Under the pieces are notes generated by a model. It had not been told where the DNA came from. It made no database searches and was given only the letters and a program-made list of their open reading frames with translations. 64,000 nt of DNA from Gemmiger sp. An50 (GTDB taxonomy: Bacteria; Bacillota; Clostridia; Oscillospirales; Ruminococcaceae). The stretch lies in assembly GCF_002161595.1 (NCBI RefSeq), contig NZ_NFID01000011.1:57057-121056 (forward strand), in the 5' to 3' direction. Position numbers and translations under genes: made by a program. Of the stretch, positions 43,879 to 53,657 are shown one piece after another. Numbering within the stretch: the stretch's first letter is position 1; the number at the start of each line of letters is the position of its first letter.

Positions 43879-44952
43879 TCAAACCTTGCCGCTGCCCGCC
43901 TCCAGCTCCCGCAGGGTCACCCGCTGATAGGGCAGCCAGATGTATTTGCCGTCGGTCAGGTTCAGGCTGTCCGCCGGGTCCTCGCCGTTTTCCAGCGTCA
44001 GGGCCAGATCCAGCATGCTCTCGGCGATGCCCGCCGCATCGTTGCGCACCGTGCCGCATAGAGTGCCTTCCCGCACCGCTTCCAGCGCCGGGGCGGTGGC
44101 GTCCACCCCCACCACCACCGGCATCTCGGCTTCGGTCAGGCCCAGGTCCTGGCAGGCGTCGATGGCGCCCAGGGCCATGTCGTCGTTGTTGGAGATCACC
44201 ACCTCGATGGCGCTGCCAAACTGCTCCAGCCAGCTGCTCATCCGGGCGGCGGCCTGGCTGCGGTCCCAATTGGCGGTGTCGCCCGCCAGCTTTTCCACCG
44301 TCACACCCGCGCCGGTGAGGGTCTGCACCGCGTACTCGGTGCGCAGCATGGCGTCCTGGTGACCGGGCTCGCCCTCCAGCATCACGTATTGCATCACCCC
44401 GTCGCCGTTTTTGTCCACCGGCGGGTCGGCGTTGAGCCAGCGGTCCAGTAGGATCTGCCCCTGCAGTACGCCGGATTCCTCCGCCTTGGCTCCCACGTAA
44501 TACACCTTTTCCCAGCGGTGCAGGTCCTCGGCCACCGGCTCCCGGTTGAAGAAGATCACCGGAATGTCCGCCTCCTTGGCCTTGTCGATCAGCTGGGCGG
44601 TGCTGGTGCGGTCCACGATGTTCACACACAGCACGTCGTAGTCCAGCGCGATGAGCCGGTCGATCTGCTCGGTCTGGGTAAGCTGGGAGCCCCGGCCGTC
44701 CACCACGTTCAGATTGATCTTCATGCCGTCCGTGCTTTCCCGGGCCTGGGCCAGCTTTTCCAGCTCCTTCACCAGTGTGCTGATGAAGGTGTCGGACTGC
44801 AGATACACCGCCACGCCCACCCGCAGGGTGCGTGGCTCCGCCGCCCGGCCGCTGCCGCAGGCCGCCAGCAGCGCCGCCGCCAGCAGCAGGCTCAGCGCTT
44901 TCAGCCCTTTACGAAAAGACCGGGTAGAGCAGCTTTTGATGATCCTTGTCAT
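43879..44952 (-). CDS. Galactose/glucose-type solute-binding lipoprotein (sensor-operon copy)
   Basis: 357 residues. A lipoprotein signal with lipobox LLAAC (Cys near 32) precedes a periplasmic-binding-protein type I fold. VDKNGDGVMQYV (about 150) is the calcium-binding loop typical of MglB, and NREPVAED, NNDDMALGAIDA and GVDATAPAL are sugar-site segments. It lies in the RR-HK-SBP-SBP operon rather than with the permease, so it may feed ligand to the sensor kinase. Its start overlaps the previous gene by 44 bases. Confidence 0.88.
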   Translation of the reverse strand: MTRIIKSCSTRSFRKGLKALSLLLAAALLAACGSGRAAEPRTLRVGVAVYLQSDTFISTLVKELEKLAQARESTDGMKINLNVVDGRGSQLTQTEQIDRLIALDYDVLCVNIVDRTSTAQLIDKAKEADIPVIFFNREPVAEDLHRWEKVYYVGAKAEESGVLQGQILLDRWLNADPPVDKNGDGVMQYVMLEGEPGHQDAMLRTEYAVQTLTGAGVTVEKLAGDTANWDRSQAAARMSSWLEQFGSAIEVVISNNDDMALGAIDACQDLGLTEAEMPVVVGVDATAPALEAVREGTLCGTVRNDAAGIAESMLDLALTLENGEDPADSLNLTDGKYIWLPYQRVTLRELEAGSGKV

Positions 44953-45835
44953 AGGTTTCTCCTTCCTTCACCAGGGTCACGGGGAGGGTCTGGCTTTCCG
45001 CCTGCTCGCCCCGGGCGGCTGCCGCTGCCTGGCTCACTGCCAGATAGCCCGCCGCGTAATCGCTCCAGGCGATTGCCGCCGCAATGCCGCCGGTCTCCAG
45101 CGAGGCCACCACCGATGCGGACACCCCTGCCCCGTACACCAGCGGCGCAGCTTCGCACTGGGCCGCCAGCGCGGCGGCCTGCTCCAGACTCACCGGTTCA
45201 AAGCAGAGCACCGCGGCTGCGCCCTCCAGCGCCTCGACGGTGAGTTCACTGCACACCTCGGGGGCAAAGCCCGCCGTCTTGAGTGTCTGTTTCGCGCTTT
45301 CCAGCCGCCGGAACGGGCCCGCGCAGCCGGGGAAGGCATCCGCCAGCAGTACCCGGCCGGAAGCCGGGCAGCTCCCGGCCACCTGCTGGGCCAGCATCCG
45401 GCCCACCGCCTCGTCGTCGATGCCCACAAAGGCCTGCGCGCCCGCCACCTGGGATTCCAGCGTGACCACCGGCAGGCCCTGCCAGTCGTCCAGCAGCTGT
45501 TCCAGTGCGGTGCAGTCCGCCGGGATGACCACCGCCGCGTCCACGTCCATTTCCGCCTGGCGGCGCAGCAGCTCCACCTGGCTGATTCCGTCGTCCTCGG
45601 CCTCCAGAGTCAGAAAGCGCAGCTCGGCGCCCAGGTCCTCGGCGGCCTGCTCCATGCCCTGCCGGGCGGTGGAAAAGACCTCGCTGTCACCCTGGCGCAG
45701 CAGGATGGAAATTTCCACCCGTTTGGGGCCGGGCGGGGTGAGCAGCGACTCGGGGATCATCAGGCTCACCACCATGGCGGCGGCCAGCAGGCCCAGCACC
45801 ACCATCTGCCAGGCCTGGTATCCTTTCTGCTTCAT
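44909..45835 (-). CDS. Membrane-anchored sugar-binding protein (XylFII-like)
   Basis: 308 residues. An uncleaved-looking N-terminal helix (about 10-28, no lipobox) is followed by a periplasmic-binding-protein fold (EISILLRQGDSEVFSTARQG, AAVVIPADCTALEQLL, FVGIDDEAVGRMLAQQVAG). There is no calcium loop and it is shorter than MglB. The ATGA overlap with the histidine kinase (4 bases) implies coupled synthesis. Membrane-bound binding proteins next to sensor kinases are known to act as extracellular sensors (e.g. XylFII with LytS); that role here is inference. Confidence 0.82.
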   Translation of the reverse strand: MKQKGYQAWQMVVLGLLAAAMVVSLMIPESLLTPPGPKRVEISILLRQGDSEVFSTARQGMEQAAEDLGAELRFLTLEAEDDGISQVELLRRQAEMDVDAAVVIPADCTALEQLLDDWQGLPVVTLESQVAGAQAFVGIDDEAVGRMLAQQVAGSCPASGRVLLADAFPGCAGPFRRLESAKQTLKTAGFAPEVCSELTVEALEGAAAVLCFEPVSLEQAAALAAQCEAAPLVYGAGVSASVVASLETGGIAAAIAWSDYAAGYLAVSQAAAAARGEQAESQTLPVTLVKEGETYDKDHQKLLYPVFS

Positions 45836-47646
45836 CGCCCTGCCTCCTTCCCTGTGCCCTCTTCCGGCTGGGTAAGCACCGGAAGATGGATGCGGGCGGT
45901 GGTGCCCTCGTCCGGCTCACTGTGGAATTCCAGCCCGTACTGGGGCCCATAGGCCAGCTGGATGCGCCGGTGCACGTTGCGCACTCCGATGCCCGAGCCC
46001 TTGGCGGGCAGGGGGCGGCTCTCGTCCAGCAGGCTGGCCGCCACCTCCGGCGGCATGCCCAGGCCGTTGTCGGTCACGTCAATGTAAATATCCTCCCCTT
46101 CCCGCCAGAGGCGCACGGTGATGCGGCCGTCGTCGTCCTCGGCAGCCATGCCGTGGTAGATGGCGTTTTCCAGAAGGGGCTGGATGATGAGCTTCAGACA
46201 GTAAAGGCCGGCGGTGTCGGTCTCCCGAATGATCTCAAAGGTGAATTTGTTCTTGTAGCGAATGCGCTGGATGGTCATGTAGTAGCCCGCGTGGTCCAGC
46301 TCGCTCTCCAGCGGGATCACCCGCTTGCCCCGGCTCAGCGAGATGCGGAACAGCCGCCCCAACGCCGTGACCATGCGGATGGAATCCTCGTATCGGCCGC
46401 TCTCGGTGAGCCAGATCACCGAGTCCAGCGTATTGTAGAGGAAGTGCGGGTTGATCTGGGACTGCAGCACCTCCAGCTCGCTGCGGCGCTTGTCCTCCTC
46501 CTGCTGGATCACGTCGTCCATCAGGTGACGCATGGTGGACACCATGGACCGGATGGAGTGCTCCAGCCTGCGTACCTCGTAGCAGCCCTCCTCGGGCACC
46601 TGGGGCATCTCGCCGCCCCGGCCGGTCTGGCGCACCGCCTGCTCCAGGCGGCGGATGGGCTCGGCGATGTGGGCGGAAAGCCGTCCGTTCACGAACACCA
46701 GCAAAAAGATGGAGAAGAGCAGCACCGAGGCCACGAACAGCACGAACTGGGCGGTGGTCACCGCCAGCCCCTGCACCGGGGTCACGCCCACCAGCTTCCA
46801 GCCGGTGTAGCCCACGGTCTTCACCGTCACCTGCCGCCGCTGGCCCTGGAAGTTCTCCCAGTGGGTGCCGTCGCTGAGGGAGGCGGCCTCCCGGTTGTTC
46901 TCCTGATCGAGGCCCGCGTAGATCAGCTGCTGGCGGGGATGATAGATCAGTTCCCCGTTTGCGTCCACGATGTAGAGGTAGCCGTCCATGCCGATGCTGG
47001 CGTTGCGGCAGATCTGCTCCACCCCGGAAAAGCTCATGTCCACCAGCAGTACGCCGCTCTCGCTGGCGCCGCCCCGGGTCAATTCCACCTGACGGCTCAG
47101 CGAGATCACCCAATGGTAGCTGCCGTCCGCGGTCTGGAACAGGTCCTGCACGTGGGGCGTGGAAAAGTGGATGTTCTCGATCTGGCCCAGCGCAGTGGAA
47201 AACCAGCCCTGCCCCGCCGGGTCTGCCCCGGTCTTCAGCTCGGAAAGCGGGGCCGCCGTGACCAGCCGGCCCTTGGAGTCGAATACCGCGATGGAGACCA
47301 GGGAATCCCGGTTTTCCTCATACAGCAGCGACAGGCTCTGGGTGGGAAGACCCTCGGCCAGGTCGGCGTTTTTCAAAAGGCGGTAGTACACCGTGTCCGA
47401 CACCCGCATGATCCGGCGCAGGTGGTTGTCCAGCGAGAGGTTCACCTGGGCCAGCACCTGCTGGCTGGCCTGGGCCTGCATCTTCTGGTTCACCGACGAA
47501 TACCGCAGGGTGATGGAAAGACCGATGAACAGTGCACCCGCCACCGCCACTGCCGTGAAGGTAAGCGAGATCACCCGCTGGATACTCATTCGTTCGTAGG
47601 AGCGGGAGAACCGGCCCCGCAGCTCCCGAAGCGCCCGCAGCAGCAT
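45832..47646 (-). CDS. YesM-type sensor histidine kinase
   Basis: 604 residues. One helix near 30-50, a dCache-like extracellular sensor (about 55-295), a second helix (about 300-322), HAMP, then a His_kinase domain whose HFLYNTLDSVIW carries the phospho-acceptor H401, and an HATPase_c with NAIYHG and DNGLGMPPEV. It is the sensor partner of the adjacent YesN-type regulator. Overlap with the binding-protein gene suggests that ligand-loaded binding proteins signal through it. Confidence 0.93.
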   Translation of the reverse strand: MLLRALRELRGRFSRSYERMSIQRVISLTFTAVAVAGALFIGLSITLRYSSVNQKMQAQASQQVLAQVNLSLDNHLRRIMRVSDTVYYRLLKNADLAEGLPTQSLSLLYEENRDSLVSIAVFDSKGRLVTAAPLSELKTGADPAGQGWFSTALGQIENIHFSTPHVQDLFQTADGSYHWVISLSRQVELTRGGASESGVLLVDMSFSGVEQICRNASIGMDGYLYIVDANGELIYHPRQQLIYAGLDQENNREAASLSDGTHWENFQGQRRQVTVKTVGYTGWKLVGVTPVQGLAVTTAQFVLFVASVLLFSIFLLVFVNGRLSAHIAEPIRRLEQAVRQTGRGGEMPQVPEEGCYEVRRLEHSIRSMVSTMRHLMDDVIQQEEDKRRSELEVLQSQINPHFLYNTLDSVIWLTESGRYEDSIRMVTALGRLFRISLSRGKRVIPLESELDHAGYYMTIQRIRYKNKFTFEIIRETDTAGLYCLKLIIQPLLENAIYHGMAAEDDDGRITVRLWREGEDIYIDVTDNGLGMPPEVAASLLDESRPLPAKGSGIGVRNVHRRIQLAYGPQYGLEFHSEPDEGTTARIHLPVLTQPEEGTGKEAGR

Positions 47647-47670
47647 AGGCTGCCCCCCTTTTCGTTTGGA

Positions 47671-49269
47671 TTACTGCCCCTGCTGGCTCTCGGCCCGGTA
47701 CTTGGAGGGGCTGGTGCCGAAGTACCGCTTGAACACGTAGCTGAAATAGTTCGGGTCCAGATAGCCGGTCTGTTCGGCGATCAGATAGGTCTTTTCCTCG
47801 CTGGCGCGCAGCCGCTCGGCGGCGGCCTCCATGCGCACCTTGGTCACATAGGCGGTAAAGCTCATGCCGGTCTCCCGCTTGAACATGGTGGAGAAATAGG
47901 CCGGGGAAAGATGCAGATGGTCGCAGAGCATTTCCACCGAGAGATCGCTGTTGGAAAAGTTCTCGACGATGAATTCCCGGGCCTTGTCCACTGTGCGGGC
48001 GGCGGCGTAGCTGCGCTGGCGGCGCAGCAGCTCCTGCAGGTGCAAACAGCGCTCCTCCACCCAGCTGCCCAGCTGCTCCGGGCCGCTGAAATCCGAGATG
48101 CGCACCGCGCCGGTGAAGCCCGGGCCGAACACCTCCTCCTGGGGGATCTCCGCCTCCCGGGCCAGCCGCATCAGGCAGGCCACCAGCTCCAGAAAAAAGC
48201 ACTGCATCTGGCTCATAGAGCTGTCGCTCTTGGCCTGGCTCAGCCAGCCCTGGGTGAACCGGCGCACCTTTTCCGGGGTGCCCAGCTTCACCGCGTTCAC
48301 CAGCTGGCGCTCGGCCGCCGCGTCGAAGGGCAGCGCCGCCGCGCCCCGGGGCTCCAGGTCCCCGATGTATAACGTGCGCCCCGGCCCCAGAATGGACCGG
48401 TAGTCCAGCGCGCTTTTGGCTCCCTGAATGGACCCGGCCAGCTGGCCCGGGGTCTCCACCGCCAGGCCCGCGCCCACGGTGAGCCGCAGCCCCAGCAGGG
48501 TCTCGGCCAAGGCCCGCACCCGCTCCAGCTCCCGCAGCAGGTCATACACCGCGGCCTCGCCCTCAAAGGCGGCGATCACCGCCAGGTCATCGTCGTACAA
48601 ACACCAGTGCAGCTGGCAGCCGGGCAGCTCGGTGTTCTCGGCAAAGAAATTTTGCAGCGAGAGCAGGATCAATTCGTCCGGGTCGTCGCCCAGGTTGCTG
48701 CCGTGTACCCGCGCCGCCACCCAGCTTTTGCCGGAAAGCTCGATCTCATAGCGGGCGGCCCGCTCCATGATCTGGCCGGACTTGAGCTGGCCGCTCAGCA
48801 GCCGGGTGTAGAACTGGCCGCGCAGCACCGGCAGGTTCTCCTCGTAGCTGCGGCGCAGCTTTTCCATGTCCTGACGGCGCACCCGCTCCTCGTCCATATC
48901 CCGTTTCAGCCGCACCAGCACGTCGCTCAGCTCCGCCGAGGTGATGGGCTTGAGCAGGTATTCAAACACATTCATGCCGATGGCCTGCCGGGCATAGTCG
49001 AACTCGTCGAAGCCGGAAAAGATCACCAGCCGCACCGCGGGCAGCTGCTGTTTCAGGCGGCGGCAGAGGGTGAGTCCGTCCATAAAGGGCATTTTGATGT
49101 CGGTGAGCACCACGTCCGGCCGCAGCTGCTCGGCCAGCTCCAATGCGTCCTGACCGTTGGCGGCCTCCCCGGCCAGCACAAAGCCCAGGGCAGCCCAGTC
49201 GATGCGGCGGCGGATGCCCGCCCGCAGCTCTTCCTCGTCATCCGCCAAAAGGATGCGGTATCCGTCCAT
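47671..49269 (-). CDS. YesN-type response regulator with AraC DNA-binding domain
   Basis: 532 residues. The receiver domain (1-about 120) has the acidic pocket LLADDEEE and phospho-acceptor D57 in LTDIKMP, plus YLLKP. A middle region of about 270 residues follows. The C-terminal AraC double HTH ends in TGYLDPNYFSYVFKRYFGTSP. Likely targets are the adjacent mglBAC and galMKT units. RBS GGAGG precedes the ATG. It is first in the RR-HK-SBP-SBP operon. Confidence 0.93.
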   Translation of the reverse strand: MDGYRILLADDEEELRAGIRRRIDWAALGFVLAGEAANGQDALELAEQLRPDVVLTDIKMPFMDGLTLCRRLKQQLPAVRLVIFSGFDEFDYARQAIGMNVFEYLLKPITSAELSDVLVRLKRDMDEERVRRQDMEKLRRSYEENLPVLRGQFYTRLLSGQLKSGQIMERAARYEIELSGKSWVAARVHGSNLGDDPDELILLSLQNFFAENTELPGCQLHWCLYDDDLAVIAAFEGEAAVYDLLRELERVRALAETLLGLRLTVGAGLAVETPGQLAGSIQGAKSALDYRSILGPGRTLYIGDLEPRGAAALPFDAAAERQLVNAVKLGTPEKVRRFTQGWLSQAKSDSSMSQMQCFFLELVACLMRLAREAEIPQEEVFGPGFTGAVRISDFSGPEQLGSWVEERCLHLQELLRRQRSYAAARTVDKAREFIVENFSNSDLSVEMLCDHLHLSPAYFSTMFKRETGMSFTAYVTKVRMEAAAERLRASEEKTYLIAEQTGYLDPNYFSYVFKRYFGTSPSKYRAESQQGQ

Positions 49270-49306
49270 TTTCTTTCCTCCAAAGGTCGTTTCTCTTTCT
49301 TAGAAC

Positions 49307-49315
49307 AGTATATCA
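49307..49315 (-). promoter_or_regulatory. Extended -10 promoter of the two-component operon
   Basis: On the minus strand TGATATACT (TGN plus TATACT at 49307-49312). No clear -35. The leader is about 30 bases. Confidence 0.5.
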
Positions 49316-49365
49316 TATTTGGCAGGATTTGGGCCGGCTTTAAGCCGCAATTCCGCCGCAAACGG

Positions 49366-49406
49366 AAAAGGGGCGGCCGCCCGTTTTACCGGACAGCCGC
49401 CCCTTT
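49366..49406 (-). terminator. Terminator of mglBAC
   Basis: AAAGGGGCGGC and GCCGCCCCTTT form an 11-bp stem with TTTT following on the minus strand, about 45 bases after the mglC stop. Confidence 0.8.
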
Positions 49407-49448
49407 CCTGCCGGGTCGGAGCGGCCCGGCGGTGTGTGCACAAAAGGA

Positions 49449-50507
49449 TTATTTCTTGACCAGATATTTCCGCATATCCAGTGCGCAGGCGAACAGGATG
49501 ATGCCGCCCTTGATGGCGTACTGCAGGTTCTGGTCCATGCCCACCAGCGGCAGAGCCACGAAGATCAGGCGCAGCATGATAACACCGATCACGATGCCGC
49601 TGATCTTACCGATGCCGCCTACGAAGGACACGCCGCCGATAACGCAGGCCGCGATGGCGTCCAGCTCGTAGTTCACGCCGGTGTTGGCGGTGTTGGAAGC
49701 GATACGGGCGGACTCAACAAAACCAGCCCAGCCGTACATGGCGCCCGCCAGGGCGAACACGGCGATGGTGGTGGCGAATACGTTTACGCCGGAAACGCGG
49801 GCAGCCTCTTCGTTGGCGCCCAGAGCGAACATGTTCTTACCGAAGGTGGTCTTGTTCCAGATGAACCACATGAGGATGGTGAGCAGAACCGCGTAGATCA
49901 CGTAGTTGGGGATCTGGATGCTGCCGAAGCTCAGCAGCGGGGGGTTGCCCACAACGAAGTTGCGGTACTCGGCGGACAGACCGGAAATGGCCATGCCCTT
50001 GTTGTTGCCCTGCTGGACGTAGAGCAGCAGGATGGTGTAGAGGATCAGCTGGGTAGCCAGGGTAACGATGAAGGGATGCAGCTTGAACTTGGCCACGAAG
50101 AAGCCGTTGAAGGCGCCGATGGCTGCACCGATGGCCACAACGATCAAGATGACCAGGGGGATGGGCAGGGTGCCGATGTTGGGCCACATCTTATTGGCCG
50201 CGTCGGTGGCCTGCAGCAGGGAGGCCGCCACACAGGCGGTGATACCCACCGCACGGCCGGCGGACAGGTCGGTACCGGTGAGCACGATGCATCCGGCGAT
50301 GCCCAGCGCAACGGGCAGATAAGCCGCCGTCAGAGACAGCAGGTTGATCAGCGAGTTGGGAGCCAGGAAGGAAGGCTGGGTCACGGCCACGTATGCGGCC
50401 ACCAGCAGCATGATGATGATGAGGGCGTTGTTCAAAAGCGCGTTGCCCACCTGCTTGGGGGTGATGGACTTTGTTTTCAGCGCAAGTTCCTTGGTGGAAT
50501 TACTCAT
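49449..50507 (-). CDS. mglC: Galactose/methyl-galactoside ABC transporter permease
   Basis: 352 residues with about ten membrane helices, family BPD_transp_2. The helical core has GIAGCIVLTGTDLSAGRAVG and the ATPase-contacting segment ALGANEEAARVSGVNV, typical of MglC. It works as a dimer with MglA to import galactose or glucose delivered by MglB. It lies 17 bases after mglA. Confidence 0.95.
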   Translation of the reverse strand: MSNSTKELALKTKSITPKQVGNALLNNALIIIMLLVAAYVAVTQPSFLAPNSLINLLSLTAAYLPVALGIAGCIVLTGTDLSAGRAVGITACVAASLLQATDAANKMWPNIGTLPIPLVILIVVAIGAAIGAFNGFFVAKFKLHPFIVTLATQLILYTILLLYVQQGNNKGMAISGLSAEYRNFVVGNPPLLSFGSIQIPNYVIYAVLLTILMWFIWNKTTFGKNMFALGANEEAARVSGVNVFATTIAVFALAGAMYGWAGFVESARIASNTANTGVNYELDAIAACVIGGVSFVGGIGKISGIVIGVIMLRLIFVALPLVGMDQNLQYAIKGGIILFACALDMRKYLVKK

Positions 50508-50524
50508 GGGTCGGTTCCTCCTCT

Positions 50525-52024
50525 TTACACATACTTGGCGGCCAGGGTCAGGATCTCTTCCTGAGTGGTGGTGCGGGCGTCCACCTCACCGGCTACCTGC
50601 CCGCCGGACATGACCAGAATCCGGTCGCACACGCCCAGAAGCTCGGGCATTTCCGACGAGACCATAATAACGCCCTTGCCCTCGTTGGCCAGGTCGATGA
50701 TCAGCTGGTAGATCTCGTATTTCGCGCCCACGTCGATGCCGCGGGTGGGCTCGTCCAGCAGCAGAATCTCAGGCTTGGTGAGCAGCCACCGGCCCAGAAT
50801 GACCTTTTGCTGGTTGCCGCCGGACAGCGAGCGAATCTGCGTGTGCTGGCTGGGGGTCTTGATGTGCATCGCCTGGATGGCCCAGTCGGTGTTTTCCTTC
50901 ATCTTCTTGTCGTTTAAGTAGAAGCCGCCCATCAGATAATCCTTCAGGCTGGAGATCACGGTGTTTTCCTTGATGTCCCGAATGCCGAAGATGCCGGTGG
51001 CCCGCCGCTCCTCGGTGAGCAGCGCGAAGCCGTTTTTGATGGCCTCCTTGGGATTGCGGTTGCGGATGGGCTTGCCGTGCAGGGTGATGGTGCCGCCCTC
51101 ACGGGTCATGGCGCCGAACAGGTTTTCCAGCACCTCGGTGCGGCCGGAGCCGTCCAGACCGGCGATGCCCAGAATCTCGCCCTTGCGCAGCTGGAAGGTG
51201 GCGTCCTTCAGGCGGGTGTATTTGCCCGCGATGTGCTGCACGTCCAGGATCACGTCCGCGGGCTTGTTGGTCTTCTCGGGGAAGCGGTTGGTCAGCTCGC
51301 GGCCCACCATCAGGCGGATGATCTCGTCCATGGTCAGCTCCTTGGCGGGGCGGGTCGCCACCCACTGACCATCCCGCATGATGGTCACGTCGTCGCTGAT
51401 GCGCAGGATCTCCTCCATCTTATGGGAGATGTAGATGATGCCGCAGCCCTTGTCCCGCAGCATGTTGATGATGCGGAACAGATGCTCCACTTCCGTTTCG
51501 GTCAGCGAAGAGGTGGGCTCGTCGAACACGATGATCTTGGAGTTGTAGGAAACCGCCTTGGCGATCTCCACCATCTGCCGCTGGGAAACCGGCAGGGTGG
51601 ACATGATGGCCTTGGGGTTGACCGTGACCTCCAGGGTATCGAAGATCTTTTTGGTCTCCTTGGCCATGATGCTCTCGCTCACCATGATGCCGCCCACCTT
51701 GGGGTAGCGGCCCAGCCACAGGTTATCCTGCACGCTGCGGGTCAGAGCCTGGTTCAGTTCCTGATGCACCATGGCCACGCCGTTTTCCAGCGCGTCCTTG
51801 GAGCTCTTGAAGTCCACTTCCTTGCCATCCAGCTTGATGGTGCCCGCGTCCCGGTGATAGATGCCGAACAGGCATTTCATCAGGGTGGATTTGCCCGCGC
51901 CGTTCTCGCCCATCAGGGCATGTACGGTGCCGGGGCGGACGGTCAGGTCCACGTTGTCCAGCGCCTTTACGCCGGGGAATTCCTTGCAGATGCCGCGCAT
52001 CTCCAGCAGGGCCGGCTTGTCCAT
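50525..52024 (-). CDS. mglA: Galactose/methyl-galactoside ABC transporter ATPase
   Basis: 499 residues with two fused nucleotide-binding domains. The first has Walker [10 protein letters not shown], signature [14 protein letters not shown] and Walker B IIVFDEP. The second has a shortened loop [10 protein letters not shown], signature [15 protein letters not shown] and [17 protein letters not shown]. It energises import by MglC. The start at 52024 is preceded by GAGGAGG; the frame continuing to 52165 is leader. Confidence 0.96.
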   Translation of the reverse strand: MDKPALLEMRGICKEFPGVKALDNVDLTVRPGTVHALMGENGAGKSTLMKCLFGIYHRDAGTIKLDGKEVDFKSSKDALENGVAMVHQELNQALTRSVQDNLWLGRYPKVGGIMVSESIMAKETKKIFDTLEVTVNPKAIMSTLPVSQRQMVEIAKAVSYNSKIIVFDEPTSSLTETEVEHLFRIINMLRDKGCGIIYISHKMEEILRISDDVTIMRDGQWVATRPAKELTMDEIIRLMVGRELTNRFPEKTNKPADVILDVQHIAGKYTRLKDATFQLRKGEILGIAGLDGSGRTEVLENLFGAMTREGGTITLHGKPIRNRNPKEAIKNGFALLTEERRATGIFGIRDIKENTVISSLKDYLMGGFYLNDKKMKENTDWAIQAMHIKTPSQHTQIRSLSGGNQQKVILGRWLLTKPEILLLDEPTRGIDVGAKYEIYQLIIDLANEGKGVIMVSSEMPELLGVCDRILVMSGGQVAGEVDARTTTQEEILTLAAKYV

Positions 52025-52114
52025 AATTTTCCTCCTCTCGCGGTCGCAAACCACCGTTTCGGCCACAGCCCGCCTTCCGGGCCGCGCCCGAAGCGGTGGT
52101 TTTGTCAGGGCGAA

Positions 52115-52140
52115 GCGGGGCTGCCAGTGGGCAGCCCCGC
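52115..52140 (-). other. Stabilising hairpin between mglB and mglA
   Basis: GCGGGGCTGCC and GGCAGCCCCGC form a perfect 11-bp stem with a 4-base loop and no U-tract. Such hairpins behind binding-protein genes commonly protect the upstream mRNA and keep the binding protein more abundant than the ATPase and permease. Confidence 0.6.
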
Positions 52141-52179
52141 CTTGCCGATTACATTCCAGGCACAAAGATCGGGGAGAAA

Positions 52180-53337
52180 TTATTCCTCGGAGGTGCCGTC
52201 GTACATCTGGTAGGGAACGCGGATCTTATCCACGTCGGAGTCAACCACGAACTGGTCGGTGTTGGCCATCAGGTCAGCGCCGTCCTGCACGTTCTTGACC
52301 AGGGTGTTGATGGTGGTAGCCATGCCCACGGCGTCCTGCTTGATGGAACCGGTCATGTTGCCGGCCTTGATCAGAGCCTTGGCGGAGTCGGTGGCGTCCA
52401 CGCCGAACACGGGGATGATGGTGGTGCCTTCGCCGTTGTTGTAGCCAACGTTCTGCAGAGCGGAGATGGCGCCCTCGGCCATGCCGTCGTTGTTGCAGAT
52501 GATCAGCTCAACCATATTCTTGTTGCCTTCGTTGTAGGAGCCCAGCAGGGAAACCATGTAGTCGTTGGCAGCCTGGGCGCTCCACTTGCCGGCGGTGTCA
52601 ACCAGGTACTTGGTGGTCGCGCTGGAATCGTAGTAGGCCAGCTCGGGCTTGCCGCCCTCGGTCAGCAGCTTGTTGGCGTCTTCCACAGCGTACTGGGTGC
52701 GGGCCTCGGCCTCCGCGTTACCCTCCTGGCCCTTGAACAGAACGTAGGAGATGGTGCCGTCGCCGTTCAGGTCAACTGCGTCGTAGTTGGCCAGCAGGTA
52801 CTCACCGATCATCTCGCCCTGCATGTGGCCGGCGTCGGGAGCGTTGGTGCCAACGAAGGCGCACTTCTCATAGCTGTTGATCACTTCGTTGTCGGCAACC
52901 TCGCGGTTGAAGAAGATCACGGGGATGTCCGCAGCGCGGGCAGATTCCACGATGTCCTTCGCGGGGTCGGAGGTGGAGGTCTCCACGATGTTTACGATCA
53001 GCAGGTCGGAACCGGCGGTGATGGCGGTCTTGACCTGGTCGGTCTGAGTGGGCTGGCTGCCGGCGGCATCCCAGTTCTTGGGCTCGATGCCCATGGCCTT
53101 CAGCTGCTCATCCATGGCGGCGCGCACGCTGGAGATGTAGATATCGGAGAAGTCATAGTAGAATACGTCCACCTGCAGGTCGCTGGTGGCGGTAGCAGTG
53201 CCGCCCTCAGTGGAGGCAGCGGTGGAGGTGCTGCCGGAAGTTGCGGTGGAAGCGGTGGAAGCGGGAGCGCCGCCACAGCCGGCCAGCATGCCAATGGCCA
53301 TTACGGAAGCCAGCAGCAGCGCGAGTTTCTTTTTCAT
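52180..53337 (-). CDS. mglB: Galactose/glucose-binding lipoprotein
   Basis: 385 residues. Signal peptide with lipobox MLAGC (Cys at about 21), a Ser/Thr/Ala-rich spacer to about 50, then a type I periplasmic-binding fold. [11 protein letters not shown] is the calcium loop of MglB, and [22 protein letters not shown] and [12 protein letters not shown] line the sugar site. It delivers galactose/glucose to MglC-MglA. It is similar in layout to the binding protein at 43879-44952. Confidence 0.95.
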   Translation of the reverse strand: MKKKLALLLASVMAIGMLAGCGGAPASTASTATSGSTSTAASTEGGTATATSDLQVDVFYYDFSDIYISSVRAAMDEQLKAMGIEPKNWDAAGSQPTQTDQVKTAITAGSDLLIVNIVETSTSDPAKDIVESARAADIPVIFFNREVADNEVINSYEKCAFVGTNAPDAGHMQGEMIGEYLLANYDAVDLNGDGTISYVLFKGQEGNAEAEARTQYAVEDANKLLTEGGKPELAYYDSSATTKYLVDTAGKWSAQAANDYMVSLLGSYNEGNKNMVELIICNNDGMAEGAISALQNVGYNNGEGTTIIPVFGVDATDSAKALIKAGNMTGSIKQDAVGMATTINTLVKNVQDGADLMANTDQFVVDSDVDKIRVPYQMYDGTSEE

Positions 53338-53460
53338 TTTCGTTTTCCTCCTGTGATTGGATTCGGTTCTTGTGCCGTTCGTTTTCGCATCCCCAGGATG
53401 CTTTCTCTGTGGTAAATTTTACCGCCTTTGGGGCGCAAAAACGATAGAAAATTCTTCTGT

Positions 53461-53479
53461 CTTATAGCAAAAAAATTCG
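53461..53479 (-). promoter_or_regulatory. mglBAC promoter region
   Basis: On the minus strand a TATAAG (53461-53466) follows CGAATTTTTTTGC (53467-53479); a second GATTTTTGCGG lies about 20 bases further upstream, so two direct repeats two helical turns apart may bind the YesN-type regulator. No strong -35. The remainder of 53338-53562 is AT-rich without a gene. Confidence 0.4.
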
Positions 53480-53562
53480 CTTCTCCCGCAAAAATCTTTT
53501 CCATTTTTTAATATTTTTATCAATTTTGACAATACTCTTCCCTGATTTTTTGCATTTCGTGC

Positions 53563-53600
53563 AAAAAAAAGCCCGCTTCGTGCGTTTTGCACGAAGCGGG
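53563..53600 (-). terminator. Terminator of the YhgE/Pip gene
   Basis: CCCGCTTCGTGC (53572-53583) and GCACGAAGCGGG (53589-53600) form a 12-bp stem with a 5-base loop. Eight T follow on the minus strand. Confidence 0.9.
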
Positions 53601-53657
53601 GCTCAAACCGGAATAAAACCGGCCAAGGGGAGTAAGGGAAGTTTTTTAATACTTGGG

